Translations under genes and position numbers: made by a program
Source of the DNA: CAYFWF01 sp964346815
GTDB lineage: Bacteria; Acidobacteriota; Aminicenantia; Aminicenantales; Aminicenantaceae
Direction: 5' to 3'
Length of the DNA stretch: 64,000 nucleotides
NCBI GenBank assembly: GCA_964346815.1
Contig: CAYFWF010000060.1
Coordinates: forward strand, 124,001-188,000
The notes under the pieces: generated by a model
What the model was told of the DNA's origin: nothing
Databases searched by the model: none
Seen by the model: only the letters and a program-made list of their open reading frames with translations
Shown: positions 36,701 through 44,464 of the stretch, in pieces
Layout of the letters: each line of letters opens with the position of its first letter
Numbering within the stretch: position 1 is the first letter of the stretch

Positions 36701-36895
36701 GGTATATCCTGTGCACTCAAGAACGATATCTTCACGCTGAGAGGCACCATCCATGAAGGAGGATTCGAGTACCTGGTTAAAGGGTCGTGGCTCTTTGGCA
36801 TCAATGTGGTGAATAAGCACCCACAAAATAAGATCCGGTTCAAGGACCTGATGAACAGGCTGAAAAGAATTGGCCAATCGAGACAACCTCAGTGA
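33761..36895 (+). CDS. AsmA-like/YdbH-like inner-membrane protein for lipid transfer
   Basis: A 1,044-residue protein: a short basic tail, one membrane helix (about 12-33), then a very long periplasmic region made of repeating amphipathic beta strands. Segments such as VQVTIGALDYELFPLRIEADSIKF (in part), GTVHIHPTRVRY and ISGRLQIPERKLMELS give the pattern of the AsmA/TamB/YdbH beta-groove proteins that bridge inner and outer membranes for phospholipid movement. The C-terminal part (DVFSLRLDVSSHQN, GRFSVNLPEISILANRI, VTGIIDGEIDDLIFAHG) looks like the DUF748/YdbH-type end. The next gene encodes YnbE/YdbL-like partners, which makes YdbH the best assignment. The start is TTG 33761 or GTG 33767; neither has a clear ribosome site. 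Confidence 0.75.
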   Translation: MTVKKKLKKALIILGSIILILILVLITAVLLFFYQKPLIKGLLEKQLIKRTGIQVTIGALDYELFPLRIEADSIKFIINTGESQVDVSMEKLILRGDIHRILKKQTPYFDSAEGFSARIRAAVQKARKKVAIEDLMKDFTSSLTYVRRISLKNSFLHIAFANRKIILQNMDFALAPSTGNESLDYELISSNTEFFIPTSKIGFRTMVRGTGTLSLGESPRVKGRFFFKDNLLAYPGKEASFEEVDLFFSGEFRGEENSLVFPDLDIDVPSSVHLACPLTVTLQDDTAFYYYPRIQIDDLKYVFSFIKEYIPSPFDGVEMQGSASFEGEGCILPKQAEERVSISGTVHIHPTRVRYKTSRFSLGSTLSGSVKVKNFPKNRDLTGKLTSYDGSYSNGHLQLSGFSLKLPIDFSSKTHTFDLSPLNARFKALTFCFKDSPIEINEGVFQGSGLLDLQKNRFTLMRARIQFPSFPTFHISARADLDAQGSKSLSLQASDISLPTLLAFLSPLIPRKVEDWEPEGRLNFQIEARNSFPKKDEVWDVEARLETFGIRFHDPSFSIAGESLRPKLTFKGVLSHPLTNIPFSAAFELTHGDSLWRDYYIDWNKMPLRGKISGRLQIPERKLMELSAEASIPSFGKLTAKGCLETEESHGMDFSITASELQLASLYSFYRHRDTNEQAPVDITGEARGSIDVKTSENDFSVSGSLKISNASITTKDRNFSIKQIEAALPLNFRRDRNLKETGAVLPEIGFLSLEDIHTPFLDVFSLRLDVSSHQNRYTIEPFEMEIFGKKASIGKTSIDLSPEEVSIESRTSLFWKDVELTELPFESNQFQLKGRFSVNLPEISILANRITTAGQSEMEVFGGEISILNLQIEKPFSKNRAFSFDARFRDINLEKVTDLIPFGRVTGIIDGEIDDLIFAHGQPEHFNLALESKKRKGVPQKISLTAANDLAVLGTGEKTSFSPNSGWTRIINSFNYKKIGISCALKNDIFTLRGTIHEGGFEYLVKGSWLFGINVVNKHPQNKIRFKDLMNRLKRIGQSRQPQ

Positions 36896-36917
36896 CAGCG
36901 GATAAAATTTGAGGTTT

Positions 36918-36945
36918 CCCCAAAGTGGCGCCCTGTCACTTGGGG
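36918..36945 (+). promoter_or_regulatory. hairpin between the YdbH-like and YnbE/YdbL-like genes
   Basis: Arms ccccaaagtg (36918-36927) and cacttgggg (36937-36945) pair with one bulge. TTGGGG at its right edge and TATAAT at 36964-36969 are 18 bases apart and could form a promoter for the next gene, so the hairpin may attenuate read-through or mark a second start of transcription. Confidence 0.35.
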
Positions 36946-37003
36946 ACAAAGCCAAAATTTTGTTATAATAATGGCCGAAAGGAGTTTCGAGAAGGGGAAA
37001 GCT

Positions 37004-37579
37004 ATGAGAAAGCCAATCATTCACTTCATGATGTTCTTCTATTTTTTTCTGTTCTTTACATCTTGTTTGACCATCAATATCTATTTCCCGGAGGCCGCTG
37101 TCCAAAAGACAGCCGAGGAAATAGTCGATGACGTCAGAAAATCAAAGGAGGAAGGCGAAAAAGAACAAAAAAAGGATGTTTCACAATCCGTCTTTTCCTT
37201 GGTACCAGCGGCTTATGCCCAACAGGAAGAAACTGTCTCCACTCCTAGAATAAGAGCCTTGAAGCAATCGCTCAGGGATAAAGAATCTCTTCTTCTTCCC
37301 TTTTTTCAGAAAGGGAATATTGGAGAAGCCAATGACGGTTTTATTCAGATCCGCAACGAAAACAGCCTCTCTTTAAAGGAAAAGGCAGAGTTGCGCCGTG
37401 TGGTCAAGGATGTGAACGGCGATCGTGAAGACCTTTATCGAGAAGTTGCCAAAGCCTTAAATATTGACCAAAACCAAATCCCGAGGATACAGAAAATATT
37501 TGCTAAGCGGTGGATCGAAAACAGCCGCACCGGTTGGTGGATTCAAAAAGAAGACGGGCAATGGGAAAGAAAAAAATAA
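37004..37579 (+). CDS. lipoprotein fusing a YnbE-like segment with a YdbL (DUF1318) domain
   Basis: A 191-residue lipoprotein. Signal peptide and lipobox FFTSC give Cys21 as the lipidated residue; directly after it comes LTINIYFPEAAVQKTAEEIV, which resembles the short beta strand of YnbE (the E. coli outer-membrane lipoprotein that pairs with YdbH). A Lys/Glu-rich linker and a second hydrophobic segment (VFSLVPAAYAQ, like a cleavage site) lead to a DUF1318/YdbL domain: NIGEANDGFIQIRNENSL, VVKDVNGDREDLYREVA, and the end NSRTGWWIQKEDGQW, matching YdbL's C-terminal 'G-W' motif. In E. coli these are two separate proteins next to ydbH. AAGGGG precedes the ATG at 37004. Confidence 0.75.
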   Translation: MRKPIIHFMMFFYFFLFFTSCLTINIYFPEAAVQKTAEEIVDDVRKSKEEGEKEQKKDVSQSVFSLVPAAYAQQEETVSTPRIRALKQSLRDKESLLLPFFQKGNIGEANDGFIQIRNENSLSLKEKAELRRVVKDVNGDREDLYREVAKALNIDQNQIPRIQKIFAKRWIENSRTGWWIQKEDGQWERKK

Positions 37580-37606
37580 CTGTCCTTCACCACTTTTTTC
37601 ACAGCA

Positions 37607-37822
37607 TTATGGATAGTTCCGTCCCTTCTTTGTTTTGTGTGTCATCTTGGCCACAAGAAAGCCAAGGCTGAATCCCACGACCAAAAGACCGACTATAAAG
37701 ATGATTCTTGACATCATGATTTTCCAGAAAAAAAGCTGCAGAGTGACCATCTGCGAGTTTTGAATGACGATCACGACGGCCAACACCATCAAAACCAAAA
37801 TAATGATCGTTTTGGGTTTCAT
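37607..37822 (-). CDS. LapA-like small membrane protein
   Basis: A 71-residue protein with two membrane helices (about 4-22 and 37-58): TIIILVLMVLAVVIVIQNSQ, with the Gln-Asn pair typical of the LapA/DUF1049 family, then VTLQLFFWKI and GLLVVGFSLGFLVAKM. LapA-type proteins take part in envelope or lipopolysaccharide assembly control in proteobacteria; here only the fold is supported. The ATG at 37822 follows AGGAG with suitable spacing. A longer frame to 37927 lies inside corA and is rejected. The start is 15 bp downstream of the corA stop, so the two are cotranscribed. Confidence 0.75.
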   Translation of the reverse strand: MKPKTIIILVLMVLAVVIVIQNSQMVTLQLFFWKIMMSRIIFIVGLLVVGFSLGFLVAKMTHKTKKGRNYP

Positions 37823-37836
37823 GATTTTTTTCTCCT

Positions 37837-38910
37837 TTACAGCCACTTCTTCTTTCTGAAGAAGATCACCATGAGAACTGCAATGATCAAAATAACTCCC
37901 CAGACCGCAAAGTATGCCCAGCGCCACCCGAGCTCGGGCATAAACTCAAAGTTCATTCCATAGATACCTGCAATGAAAGTCAGCGGTATGAATATCGTTG
38001 CGACAATGGTGAGGATTTTCATCACCTCATTCATCCGGTTGCTGACACTCGAGAGATAAGTGTCGTGCATTCCGGATAGCATGTCCCGATATGTCTCCAG
38101 AGTATCGATTACCTGGATGGTATGGTCATAAACATCTCGGAGGTAAATACGAGTCGACTTATCGATAAGTGATGATTCCCCTTTTTCTAATCCATTTATC
38201 AGCTCTCTCAGCGGCCAAACCGAGCGTCTTAAAAAAATCATCTCTCTTTTCAGCTTGTGAATTTCCTGCAGCGTATCCGGTTTTGGATCTGTCACTACCT
38301 TTTCTTCCAGTGCCTCTATCTTTTCTCCGTCCTTCTCAAGGATGATGAAATAATGGTCCACCACTGCGTCCAGTAGAGCATACGCCAGATAATCAGATCC
38401 CATTTTTCGTATCCGGCCTTTTCCGCTTCTAATCCTCTCTCTTAACGAATTGAAAATATCCCCTTCTCTCTCTTGGAATGAAATGACATAATTCTCTCCA
38501 AGGATCAAGCTGACCTGCTCAACTTGTGTTTCGTTTTTCTCCTCGTCGTAGGAGAGCATTTTGATTACGATGAATATCTGGTGTCCGATTTCTTCCATTT
38601 TCGGACGCTGCTGGGTGTTCACAATATCCTCTAAAACAAGAGGATGTATATCAAAGTTCTCTCCCAACCTTTCGATAACTTCCACATCATGCAGGCCATC
38701 GATATTGATCCATGTCACGGTAGAAGTTTCTTTAAAAGGGAAACATTCTTCGACTTCCCTGACATCTTTCTGCTGAAATCGAATATCGTCATAGTCAAGG
38801 AGGGTGATTTTGGTCTCTACTGCCTTTTTTTCCCCTATAAAAATAGGCGTTCCAGGCGGAAGGCCGGTCTTTTTCTCCCTTTTCCATACCAGTTTTTTCA
38901 AAGATACCAT
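37837..38910 (-). CDS. corA: CorA magnesium/cobalt transporter
   Basis: A 357-residue divalent-metal channel. The cytoplasmic N-terminal domain carries TVTWINIDGLHDVEVIERLG and LVLEDIVNTQQRPKMEEIG (in part), typical of the Thermotoga-type CorA; the long stalk helix covers about 250-295. The C-terminus has two membrane helices (about 295-315 and 330-350) joined by the selectivity loop YGMNFEFMPEL, with the GMN signature. It moves Mg2+ (and Co2+, Ni2+) into the cell. AGGAGG precedes the ATG. It heads a pair with the LapA-like gene and lies 84 bp from the DUF389 gene on the same strand. Confidence 0.95.
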   Translation of the reverse strand: MVSLKKLVWKREKKTGLPPGTPIFIGEKKAVETKITLLDYDDIRFQQKDVREVEECFPFKETSTVTWINIDGLHDVEVIERLGENFDIHPLVLEDIVNTQQRPKMEEIGHQIFIVIKMLSYDEEKNETQVEQVSLILGENYVISFQEREGDIFNSLRERIRSGKGRIRKMGSDYLAYALLDAVVDHYFIILEKDGEKIEALEEKVVTDPKPDTLQEIHKLKREMIFLRRSVWPLRELINGLEKGESSLIDKSTRIYLRDVYDHTIQVIDTLETYRDMLSGMHDTYLSSVSNRMNEVMKILTIVATIFIPLTFIAGIYGMNFEFMPELGWRWAYFAVWGVILIIAVLMVIFFRKKKWL

Positions 38911-38994
38911 TTATTCCTCCTAAAAATACCTATCAAAAACCGGCGAAAATTTCAATTTCATTCTGAATACGAATCCTATCGATTCTTTTGAGTG

Positions 38995-40014
38995 TCAGCT
39001 CTGTTGGGCTAAGTAAATCAAAAGAATAAGCAGAGCAAGAAGACCGCTCCACAGGACGATGGCGGTCTGCGTCGCTTTTTTCGCCCGATTGGTATCCCAC
39101 CAGGAAAGCGGACGGACACCTTGAACGAGGAAAGTCACCACGCCGGCTAAATTGACACAGATCAAATTCACTAGGAACAACAGCAAGGAACCAAGAGCCA
39201 AATCCCAATGACCGGATCCCACCAGCATGCCCAGAGTGACAAGGGGAGGAAGAAGCGCAACAGCCACCATCACTCCGATGAGAGCGCTCAACAAACCGGA
39301 AGTCAGGGAGAGCGTTGCAGCGCTTCCTGCTGCCAATGCGAGCGCGATATCGCCGAAATTAACGACTGTCCTGGTTGTCAACTCAGGAATCCGGGTGTCG
39401 ACTTCAAAAACCATGCCTATTAAAGTCGAAAAAATGAATACGACCGAAGTCCCGACAGCAATCGTCTTGAGCGCTCTCTGTGATAAAGCTCCATCTCCGA
39501 GGGTTGTCCCGAGAGAAAGCGCCACATTGGGGCCTAATGCAGGCGCGATGACCATCGCTCCGATGATGAATACGACGTTATTGCGCAATATCCCCACAGA
39601 GGCAACTACAGAAGCGAGTATGAGCAGAACAACGAAAATCCAGGAGAGTTTGGTCATCTGATTGATATCGGAATACAGTTCTTCTCGGGATATTCTTTTT
39701 CTTTTTATTTCCGGGTCTTTTCCAGCTTCTTTTTCCTTCGAATCTGGCGTCTTTTTTTCTTGGCTCTCAGGCCTCGGAATCGAGGCTTCGGCTGCTAACA
39801 GAATCATCCGAAATCCTTCGATCTTGTTGAGCCTTTCCTCCAGTGAGTCCATCAACGGCTCTGTTCTCTCTGTCGGAACAAGAACTTTCAGGTGCATCTG
39901 TCCTTCTGTGATCACTTCTTTCCAGAAATCCAACGGATCATGTTCCTGAATCAATCCTTCCGCCACATCCAAGTACCGCTCTGGAAGGATGATTTCAATC
40001 AGCCGGAGAGGCAT
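38995..40014 (-). CDS. DUF389 (TIGR00341 family) membrane protein
   Basis: A 339-residue protein. The N-terminal soluble part (LRLIEIILPERYLDVAEGLI, TEGQMHLKVLVPTER) is a ferredoxin-like domain; a charged low-complexity linker (ESQEKKTPDSKEKEAGKDPE in part) leads to at least six membrane helices. The family block GAMVIAPALGPNVALSLGT is clear, along with SALIGVMVAVALLPPLVTLG. Its function is not established. AGGAGG precedes the ATG. Neighbours in the same direction are a TrkA-C membrane protein and CorA, so an ion-related role is possible. Confidence 0.88.
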   Translation of the reverse strand: MPLRLIEIILPERYLDVAEGLIQEHDPLDFWKEVITEGQMHLKVLVPTERTEPLMDSLEERLNKIEGFRMILLAAEASIPRPESQEKKTPDSKEKEAGKDPEIKRKRISREELYSDINQMTKLSWIFVVLLILASVVASVGILRNNVVFIIGAMVIAPALGPNVALSLGTTLGDGALSQRALKTIAVGTSVVFIFSTLIGMVFEVDTRIPELTTRTVVNFGDIALALAAGSAATLSLTSGLLSALIGVMVAVALLPPLVTLGMLVGSGHWDLALGSLLLFLVNLICVNLAGVVTFLVQGVRPLSWWDTNRAKKATQTAIVLWSGLLALLILLIYLAQQS

Positions 40015-40046
40015 CAGTTCCTCCTATTTCGCTATTGGATATCATA

Positions 40047-40736
40047 CTAGGAAGCCGCGCCTTCTTTCAATATATCTTTCAGGACATCCAGAGGACCATA
40101 CACCACCAACCTATCGCCTGCCTTGATCACTTCATTCGCTTTGGGTACAGGCACCCAAGATTTTTCCCTCTCTATCCCTAAAACAATAGCCCCTTTTTCA
40201 CGCAGATGGGACCTTGCCAAGGTTCTTCCCACTAGAACGGATTCCTTCCTGATAATCTTCTTTACCATACCGTAACCCTCTAAGAAATGAAGCAGGTCCT
40301 CCGTAGTAGCCTCTTCAAAGACCGGAGATTTGATGAGCCTGTTCTCGATGAACCTCTCCCACTTTCTGGTGAATTTTTTATAAGTCGCGATTTTGTAAAT
40401 GAGGAAAATCCCCACGATGAGAACGATAAGATTCACTGGAAGTTGATAACCCCTGCTCGTTGCTATCGAAGATGTCGCTGTAACGATTACGGTCACTATT
40501 CCCGCATTTCCAAAAATGATCAACCACGTGACAATCTTTCTCCGCTGAGGATGATTCACCACAAACTCGGCTTCTTTGGTAGTGAATCCTGTCCCTGAAA
40601 ACGCAGACAAGGCCTGAAATCTCGCCTTCTTTTTCTCCATGCCGGTCATCATTAAAGCAACGGACGCGCCTCTGACAACCAGGAAAGAAAACAGGATAGC
40701 CAGCAATGTTGGAAAGAGAAAATATATTCCTGACAT
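40047..40736 (-). CDS. membrane protein with C-terminal TrkA-C (RCK_C) domain
   Basis: 229 residues: membrane helices at about 5-27, 68-86 and 96-112, with an amphipathic basic connector (MTGMEKKKARFQAL, then FSGTGFTTKEAE), and a cytoplasmic TrkA-C domain from about residue 145 (VLVGRTLARSHLREKGAIVL, IKAGDRLVVYG). FSGTGFTT resembles the SGTGFTT segment of potassium-uptake TrkH/KtrB pores, but the protein is far too short to be a full pore. RCK_C domains bind small ligands such as cyclic di-AMP in potassium systems. The ATG at 40736 follows GGAGG; a GTG at 40751 is the alternative start. Confidence 0.75.
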   Translation of the reverse strand: MSGIYFLFPTLLAILFSFLVVRGASVALMMTGMEKKKARFQALSAFSGTGFTTKEAEFVVNHPQRRKIVTWLIIFGNAGIVTVIVTATSSIATSRGYQLPVNLIVLIVGIFLIYKIATYKKFTRKWERFIENRLIKSPVFEEATTEDLLHFLEGYGMVKKIIRKESVLVGRTLARSHLREKGAIVLGIEREKSWVPVPKANEVIKAGDRLVVYGPLDVLKDILKEGAAS

Positions 40737-40896
40737 TTTCGCCTCCTCCACTTACAGAGTCTTCTCACTCCCATTCGGATAATCTAAGAATAACCGCATA
40801 AATGGCTTAGCTGTATTCTAACTCTATTTCATGAAAAACTGAAAGGTTTAACCTCTGACAAAAAAGACAGGAATGAAAATATTAGAATCTTTTATT

Positions 40897-40925
40897 TTGA
40901 CAGGCTTGATATTTTCGATTATTAT
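40897..40925 (+). promoter_or_regulatory. near-consensus sigma70 promoter of the glucosylglycerate operon
   Basis: TTGACA at 40897-40902, a 17-base spacer and TATTAT at 40920-40925. It is the best promoter match found in the window. It gives a leader of about 40 bases to the TTG at 40971. Confidence 0.75.
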
Positions 40926-40970
40926 GAGAACAAACCCTCTATTTTCCAAGAATAACCAGAGGGAATTCCC

Positions 40971-41858
40971 TTGGAAACACACGGAACAAACGAGAACTCT
41001 TCAATGAAAGAGCGATTTGCCCTTCTGGTGTTTACCGACCTGGATGGAACACTTTTGGACCATGACTCCTATTCTTTCGAGCCCGCTCTCCCGGCTCTCA
41101 CTGTCTTGAAAAAAAGAAATATCCCTTTGATCATCTGTACGAGCAAGACCAGAGCCGAGATAGAGAGAATTCGGATACAACTTCATAACAACCATCCCTT
41201 TGTTTCTGAAAACGGCGGAGCCATATTCATTCCCAAAGACTATTTCTCACACCCATTCGAATATACTAGAGAAGACTCAGCATACCGCATCATCGAATAC
41301 GGAATATCCTATTCCAGGATTAGGGAAGTGTTAAAAAAAATGGAAGCCCACTTTCCTGGAAAAATAAAAGGATTTGGTGACTTTCCAACAGAGGAAGTGG
41401 CCCATCTCTGTGATTTTCCTCGAGAACAAGCAAGACTCGCAAAAATGAGAGAGTATGACGAGCCTTTTCTGATAAAAGACATCCAAATCCTCGATAAAAT
41501 CCAGCAGATCGCAAAAAATGCCGATCTGCATATATCCAAGGGTGGACGCTTTTATCATCTGCTCGGGCAAAATGACAAGGGAAAAGCTGTCTTGAGGCTC
41601 AGGGAAATGTACGAGAAGACATTTAAACCCATCAAAACGATCGCATTGGGAGACAGTCCCAATGACCTGCAGATGCTGGAGGCTGTTGATTATCCCGTCC
41701 TGATCCAAAAGGCCGATGGGACTCATGATCCTTCGGTTAAACGCGAAAATCTCATCCAGGCCCCAGGGATCGGTCCATCAGGGTGGAACGCTGCCGTTTT
41801 AAAACTATTGGATCACCTATCAAATACAATCAAACTTGCCTCTGAAGGAGGGACATGA
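40971..41858 (+). CDS. glucosyl/mannosyl-3-phosphoglycerate phosphatase (HAD-IIB)
   Basis: A 295-residue HAD phosphatase of the mannosyl-3-phosphoglycerate phosphatase family. Motif I is FTDLDGTLLDHD, motif II CTSKTRAEIE, motif III the Lys in NDKGKAVLRL and motif IV GDSPNDLQML; the cap domain (about 85-200) carries FVSENGGAIFIP. It removes the phosphate from glucosyl- or mannosyl-3-phosphoglycerate to give the compatible solute. The stop overlaps the ATG of the downstream synthase (ATGA-type overlap), a strong sign of coupled expression. The start is TTG with AGAGGGA upstream; the ATG at 41004 is a good alternative. The GpgS partner suggests the glucosyl substrate. Confidence 0.88.
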   Translation: METHGTNENSSMKERFALLVFTDLDGTLLDHDSYSFEPALPALTVLKKRNIPLIICTSKTRAEIERIRIQLHNNHPFVSENGGAIFIPKDYFSHPFEYTREDSAYRIIEYGISYSRIREVLKKMEAHFPGKIKGFGDFPTEEVAHLCDFPREQARLAKMREYDEPFLIKDIQILDKIQQIAKNADLHISKGGRFYHLLGQNDKGKAVLRLREMYEKTFKPIKTIALGDSPNDLQMLEAVDYPVLIQKADGTHDPSVKRENLIQAPGIGPSGWNAAVLKLLDHLSNTIKLASEGGT

Positions 41859-43066
41859 TGTCTGATTTTTATCAAACCGGAGTTGTCTCTACGTTCCATC
41901 GGCTGGGGAAAGTCGACCTGAAACGGATGGATCAGGAATTGATAGAGTTCAACCAGCAGCGCCCGATCGCGCTCGTTCTTCCTTCCATCTATACGGAGCT
42001 GGAAAGGCCTGCTCTGAAGCGCATCCTCGGAGAGATAAAACAGGTCCCCTATCTCAATGAGGTGGTTGTGACGATGGGGAGAACCGACCGCCAACAGTTC
42101 CAAAAAGCAAAACAATTCTTTTCCAGTCTGCCGCAAAGAACCAGGGTTATTTGGAATACAGGTCCTGGGATAGGAAAGCTCTATAAACTTTTAGATAACA
42201 ACGGACTTTTCGTTGGGGACGATGGAAAAGGGCGATCCTGTTGGACAGCCTACGGATACATTCTGTCGAGGAACGAAAGCAAAGCGATTGCCCTTCACGA
42301 CTGCGATATTGTCAACTACACCCGCGAGTTATTGGGAAGACTCTGTTATCCAGTCGCATCACCGAATATAGATTACGCTTTCGCGAAAGGCTATTATGCA
42401 AGGGTTACAGATCGCATGCACGGACGCGTGACCCGGCTGTTTGTTTCACCTATCATAAAAAGCCTGGAAAAACTCCTCGGACCTTTACCCTTACTGGTCT
42501 ATCTCGATAGTTTTCGGTATCCTCTGGCCGGCGAATTTTCTATGAGTACAGACCTTGCGCGAATCAACCGAATCCCGAGTGACTGGGGAATCGAGGTGGA
42601 AACCCTGGCCGAAATTTACCGCAACTGCTCCCTCAAAAGAATCTGTCAGGTCGATCTGTGTGAATCCTATGAACACAAGCACCAGCCTGTGTCAGCCGAC
42701 AATCCAGAAACAGGCTTGATGAAGATGACCATCGATATTTCCAAGGCCATCTTCCGAAACTTGGCTATCGAGGGGGTAGCGATGAGCGCAAGTCTGTTCA
42801 ATACTCTCGTCGTGACCTATCTCCGGACTGCTCAGGATACCATCAAACGTTACCATGACGATGCCGCCATTAACGGACTTTATTTTGACCGACATGGCGA
42901 GACAATGATGGTCGAAGCCTTCACCAATGCTATCCGGATCGCAGGAAGAGAATTCATGGAAGATCCTCTGTATTCTCCTCTCATCCCTAATTGGAACCGC
43001 GTCACTTCGGCTATCCCTGATTTTCTTGAGAGGCTGCAGAAAGTGGTTGAGGAGGAAAACAGCTGA
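41855..43066 (+). CDS. gpgS: glucosyl-3-phosphoglycerate synthase
   Basis: A 403-residue GT81-type glycosyltransferase that joins glucose from an NDP-glucose to D-3-phosphoglycerate. Recognisable blocks, from memory of bacterial GpgS: ALVLPSIYTELERPALKRIL, VVTMGRTDRQQFQKAKQFF, DDGKGRSCWTAYGYILS, ALHDCDIVNYTRELL (the acidic metal and sugar motif), YLDSFRYPLAGEFSM and PSDWGIEVETLAEIY, with CESYEHKHQPVS as the C-terminal His metal block. GGAGG precedes the ATG. It overlaps the phosphatase gene by four bases, giving the classic two-step pathway to glucosylglycerate, an osmolyte and nitrogen-stress solute. Confidence 0.88.
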   Translation: MMSDFYQTGVVSTFHRLGKVDLKRMDQELIEFNQQRPIALVLPSIYTELERPALKRILGEIKQVPYLNEVVVTMGRTDRQQFQKAKQFFSSLPQRTRVIWNTGPGIGKLYKLLDNNGLFVGDDGKGRSCWTAYGYILSRNESKAIALHDCDIVNYTRELLGRLCYPVASPNIDYAFAKGYYARVTDRMHGRVTRLFVSPIIKSLEKLLGPLPLLVYLDSFRYPLAGEFSMSTDLARINRIPSDWGIEVETLAEIYRNCSLKRICQVDLCESYEHKHQPVSADNPETGLMKMTIDISKAIFRNLAIEGVAMSASLFNTLVVTYLRTAQDTIKRYHDDAAINGLYFDRHGETMMVEAFTNAIRIAGREFMEDPLYSPLIPNWNRVTSAIPDFLERLQKVVEEENS

Positions 43067-43168
43067 TTCTGTTCCCATTTAATAAGGTCTTCTTTCTGAT
43101 CTAAGCATTTCCAATTTTTTATTTGATTAAAAAACGATTCTCTGCTAAGTTATGCTTTAAATATTGCC

Positions 43169-44446
43169 ATGGCTAAAGTGGTCACCATCATTCTCGCAGG
43201 TGGTCAAGGGAAGCGGCTTTACCCACTGACCAAAAAACGAAGCAAGCCTGCGGTTCCGATCGCCGGTCGATTTCGGCTGATCGACATTCCCATCAGCAAC
43301 TGCATTCACTCAGATCTGAGAAGAATTTTTATCCTGACCCAATTCAGCAGTGAGTCTCTCCACCGTCATATCTTTCTCACCTATCGCTTCGACAGCTTCA
43401 CCAAGGATTTTATAACCATTCTCTCAGCCCAGCAGACCTTGGAAAGTCCTGACTGGTACCAAGGAACAGCCGACGCAGTTCGACAAAATCTGCGTTTTGT
43501 TCGGACCGAGGGAGACTTGGTCCTGATCCTTTCTGGGGACCACCTCTACCGGATGGATTATCGAAAATTCATCCAATTCCACCTGGAGAAAAACGCGGAT
43601 ATTAGCATCGGCGTCTATCCTGTCCATTCCAGCCAAACGCCTGAATTCGGAGTGATGAAGGTCGACGGCCAAAGCCGAATCATTTCTTTCCTCGAAAAGC
43701 CAAAGGACTTCGATCAAATTGAAAGCATGAAAGTCCCGGAGGATGTCTTCCACCAATTTCATATGGACGCAGAGGGAAGGACACATCTCGCTTCCATGGG
43801 AGTGTATTTATTCAATTGGGAAGTTCTGAAGGAACTGCTGCAAGATACAGATTTTGAAGATTTTGGAAAAGAAGTCATTCCCTATTCCATCACAAAAAAG
43901 AAAGTATACGGATACCTTTTCGACGGATTCTGGGAAGACATCGGGACCATCCGCAGCTTCTTCGAAGTCCATATGAACCTGACACAGCCGCTCCCTAGAT
44001 TCAACTTCTATGATGAACAAAAACCGATTTTCAGCCATGCACGCTTTTTACCCGGCTCTAAAATCCTTTCTGCAGAAGTTCAAAACTCCATCCTCTGCGA
44101 AGGAAGTATCATCAACAGATCTAGAATAAATCATTCCATCATCGGAATCCGATCCCGCATCGGAAACGCTTCCGTCATCGAACGCTCTGTTTTGATGGGA
44201 GCAGACTATTTTGAATCGAAAGAAGAGATGGATGCAAATCTCGCAAAAAACCTTCCACGGATAGGAATCGGAGATAACTGCGAGATTCGCAACACGATCG
44301 TCGATAAAAACGCCCGCATTGGCAACGGCGTCAAACTCGTGAACGCAAAGGAGCTGAACGAGGAAATTCACGAAGAGTACATGATCAGAGACGGAATCAT
44401 TGTCGTTCCGAAAAATTCAATCCTTCCAGATGGGACAGTGATCTGA
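43169..44446 (+). CDS. glgC: glucose-1-phosphate adenylyltransferase
   Basis: A 425-residue ADP-glucose pyrophosphorylase: ATP + glucose 1-phosphate to ADP-glucose + PPi, the first committed step of glycogen synthesis. The N-terminal nucleotidyltransferase signature is LAGGQGKRLYPLTKKRSKPA; further marks are GTADAVRQNL, LSGDHLYRMDY, FLEKPK, and EDIGTIRSF. The C-terminal left-handed beta helix is seen from about residue 290 (NSILCEGSIINRSRINHSII, ENARIG-type repeats such as KNARIGNGVKLVN). No ribosome site lies before the ATG. It follows gpgS by 100 bp and precedes galT by 18 bp; ADP-glucose or glucose 1-phosphate may serve both pathways. Confidence 0.95.
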   Translation: MAKVVTIILAGGQGKRLYPLTKKRSKPAVPIAGRFRLIDIPISNCIHSDLRRIFILTQFSSESLHRHIFLTYRFDSFTKDFITILSAQQTLESPDWYQGTADAVRQNLRFVRTEGDLVLILSGDHLYRMDYRKFIQFHLEKNADISIGVYPVHSSQTPEFGVMKVDGQSRIISFLEKPKDFDQIESMKVPEDVFHQFHMDAEGRTHLASMGVYLFNWEVLKELLQDTDFEDFGKEVIPYSITKKKVYGYLFDGFWEDIGTIRSFFEVHMNLTQPLPRFNFYDEQKPIFSHARFLPGSKILSAEVQNSILCEGSIINRSRINHSIIGIRSRIGNASVIERSVLMGADYFESKEEMDANLAKNLPRIGIGDNCEIRNTIVDKNARIGNGVKLVNAKELNEEIHEEYMIRDGIIVVPKNSILPDGTVI

Positions 44447-44464
44447 TACAGAAAGGAGACAGAA

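Noticed and set aside
43123..43156. Possible glgC promoter (TTGATT ... TATGCT)
   Set aside because: The spacer is 22 bases, too long; the TATGCT alone is not enough.
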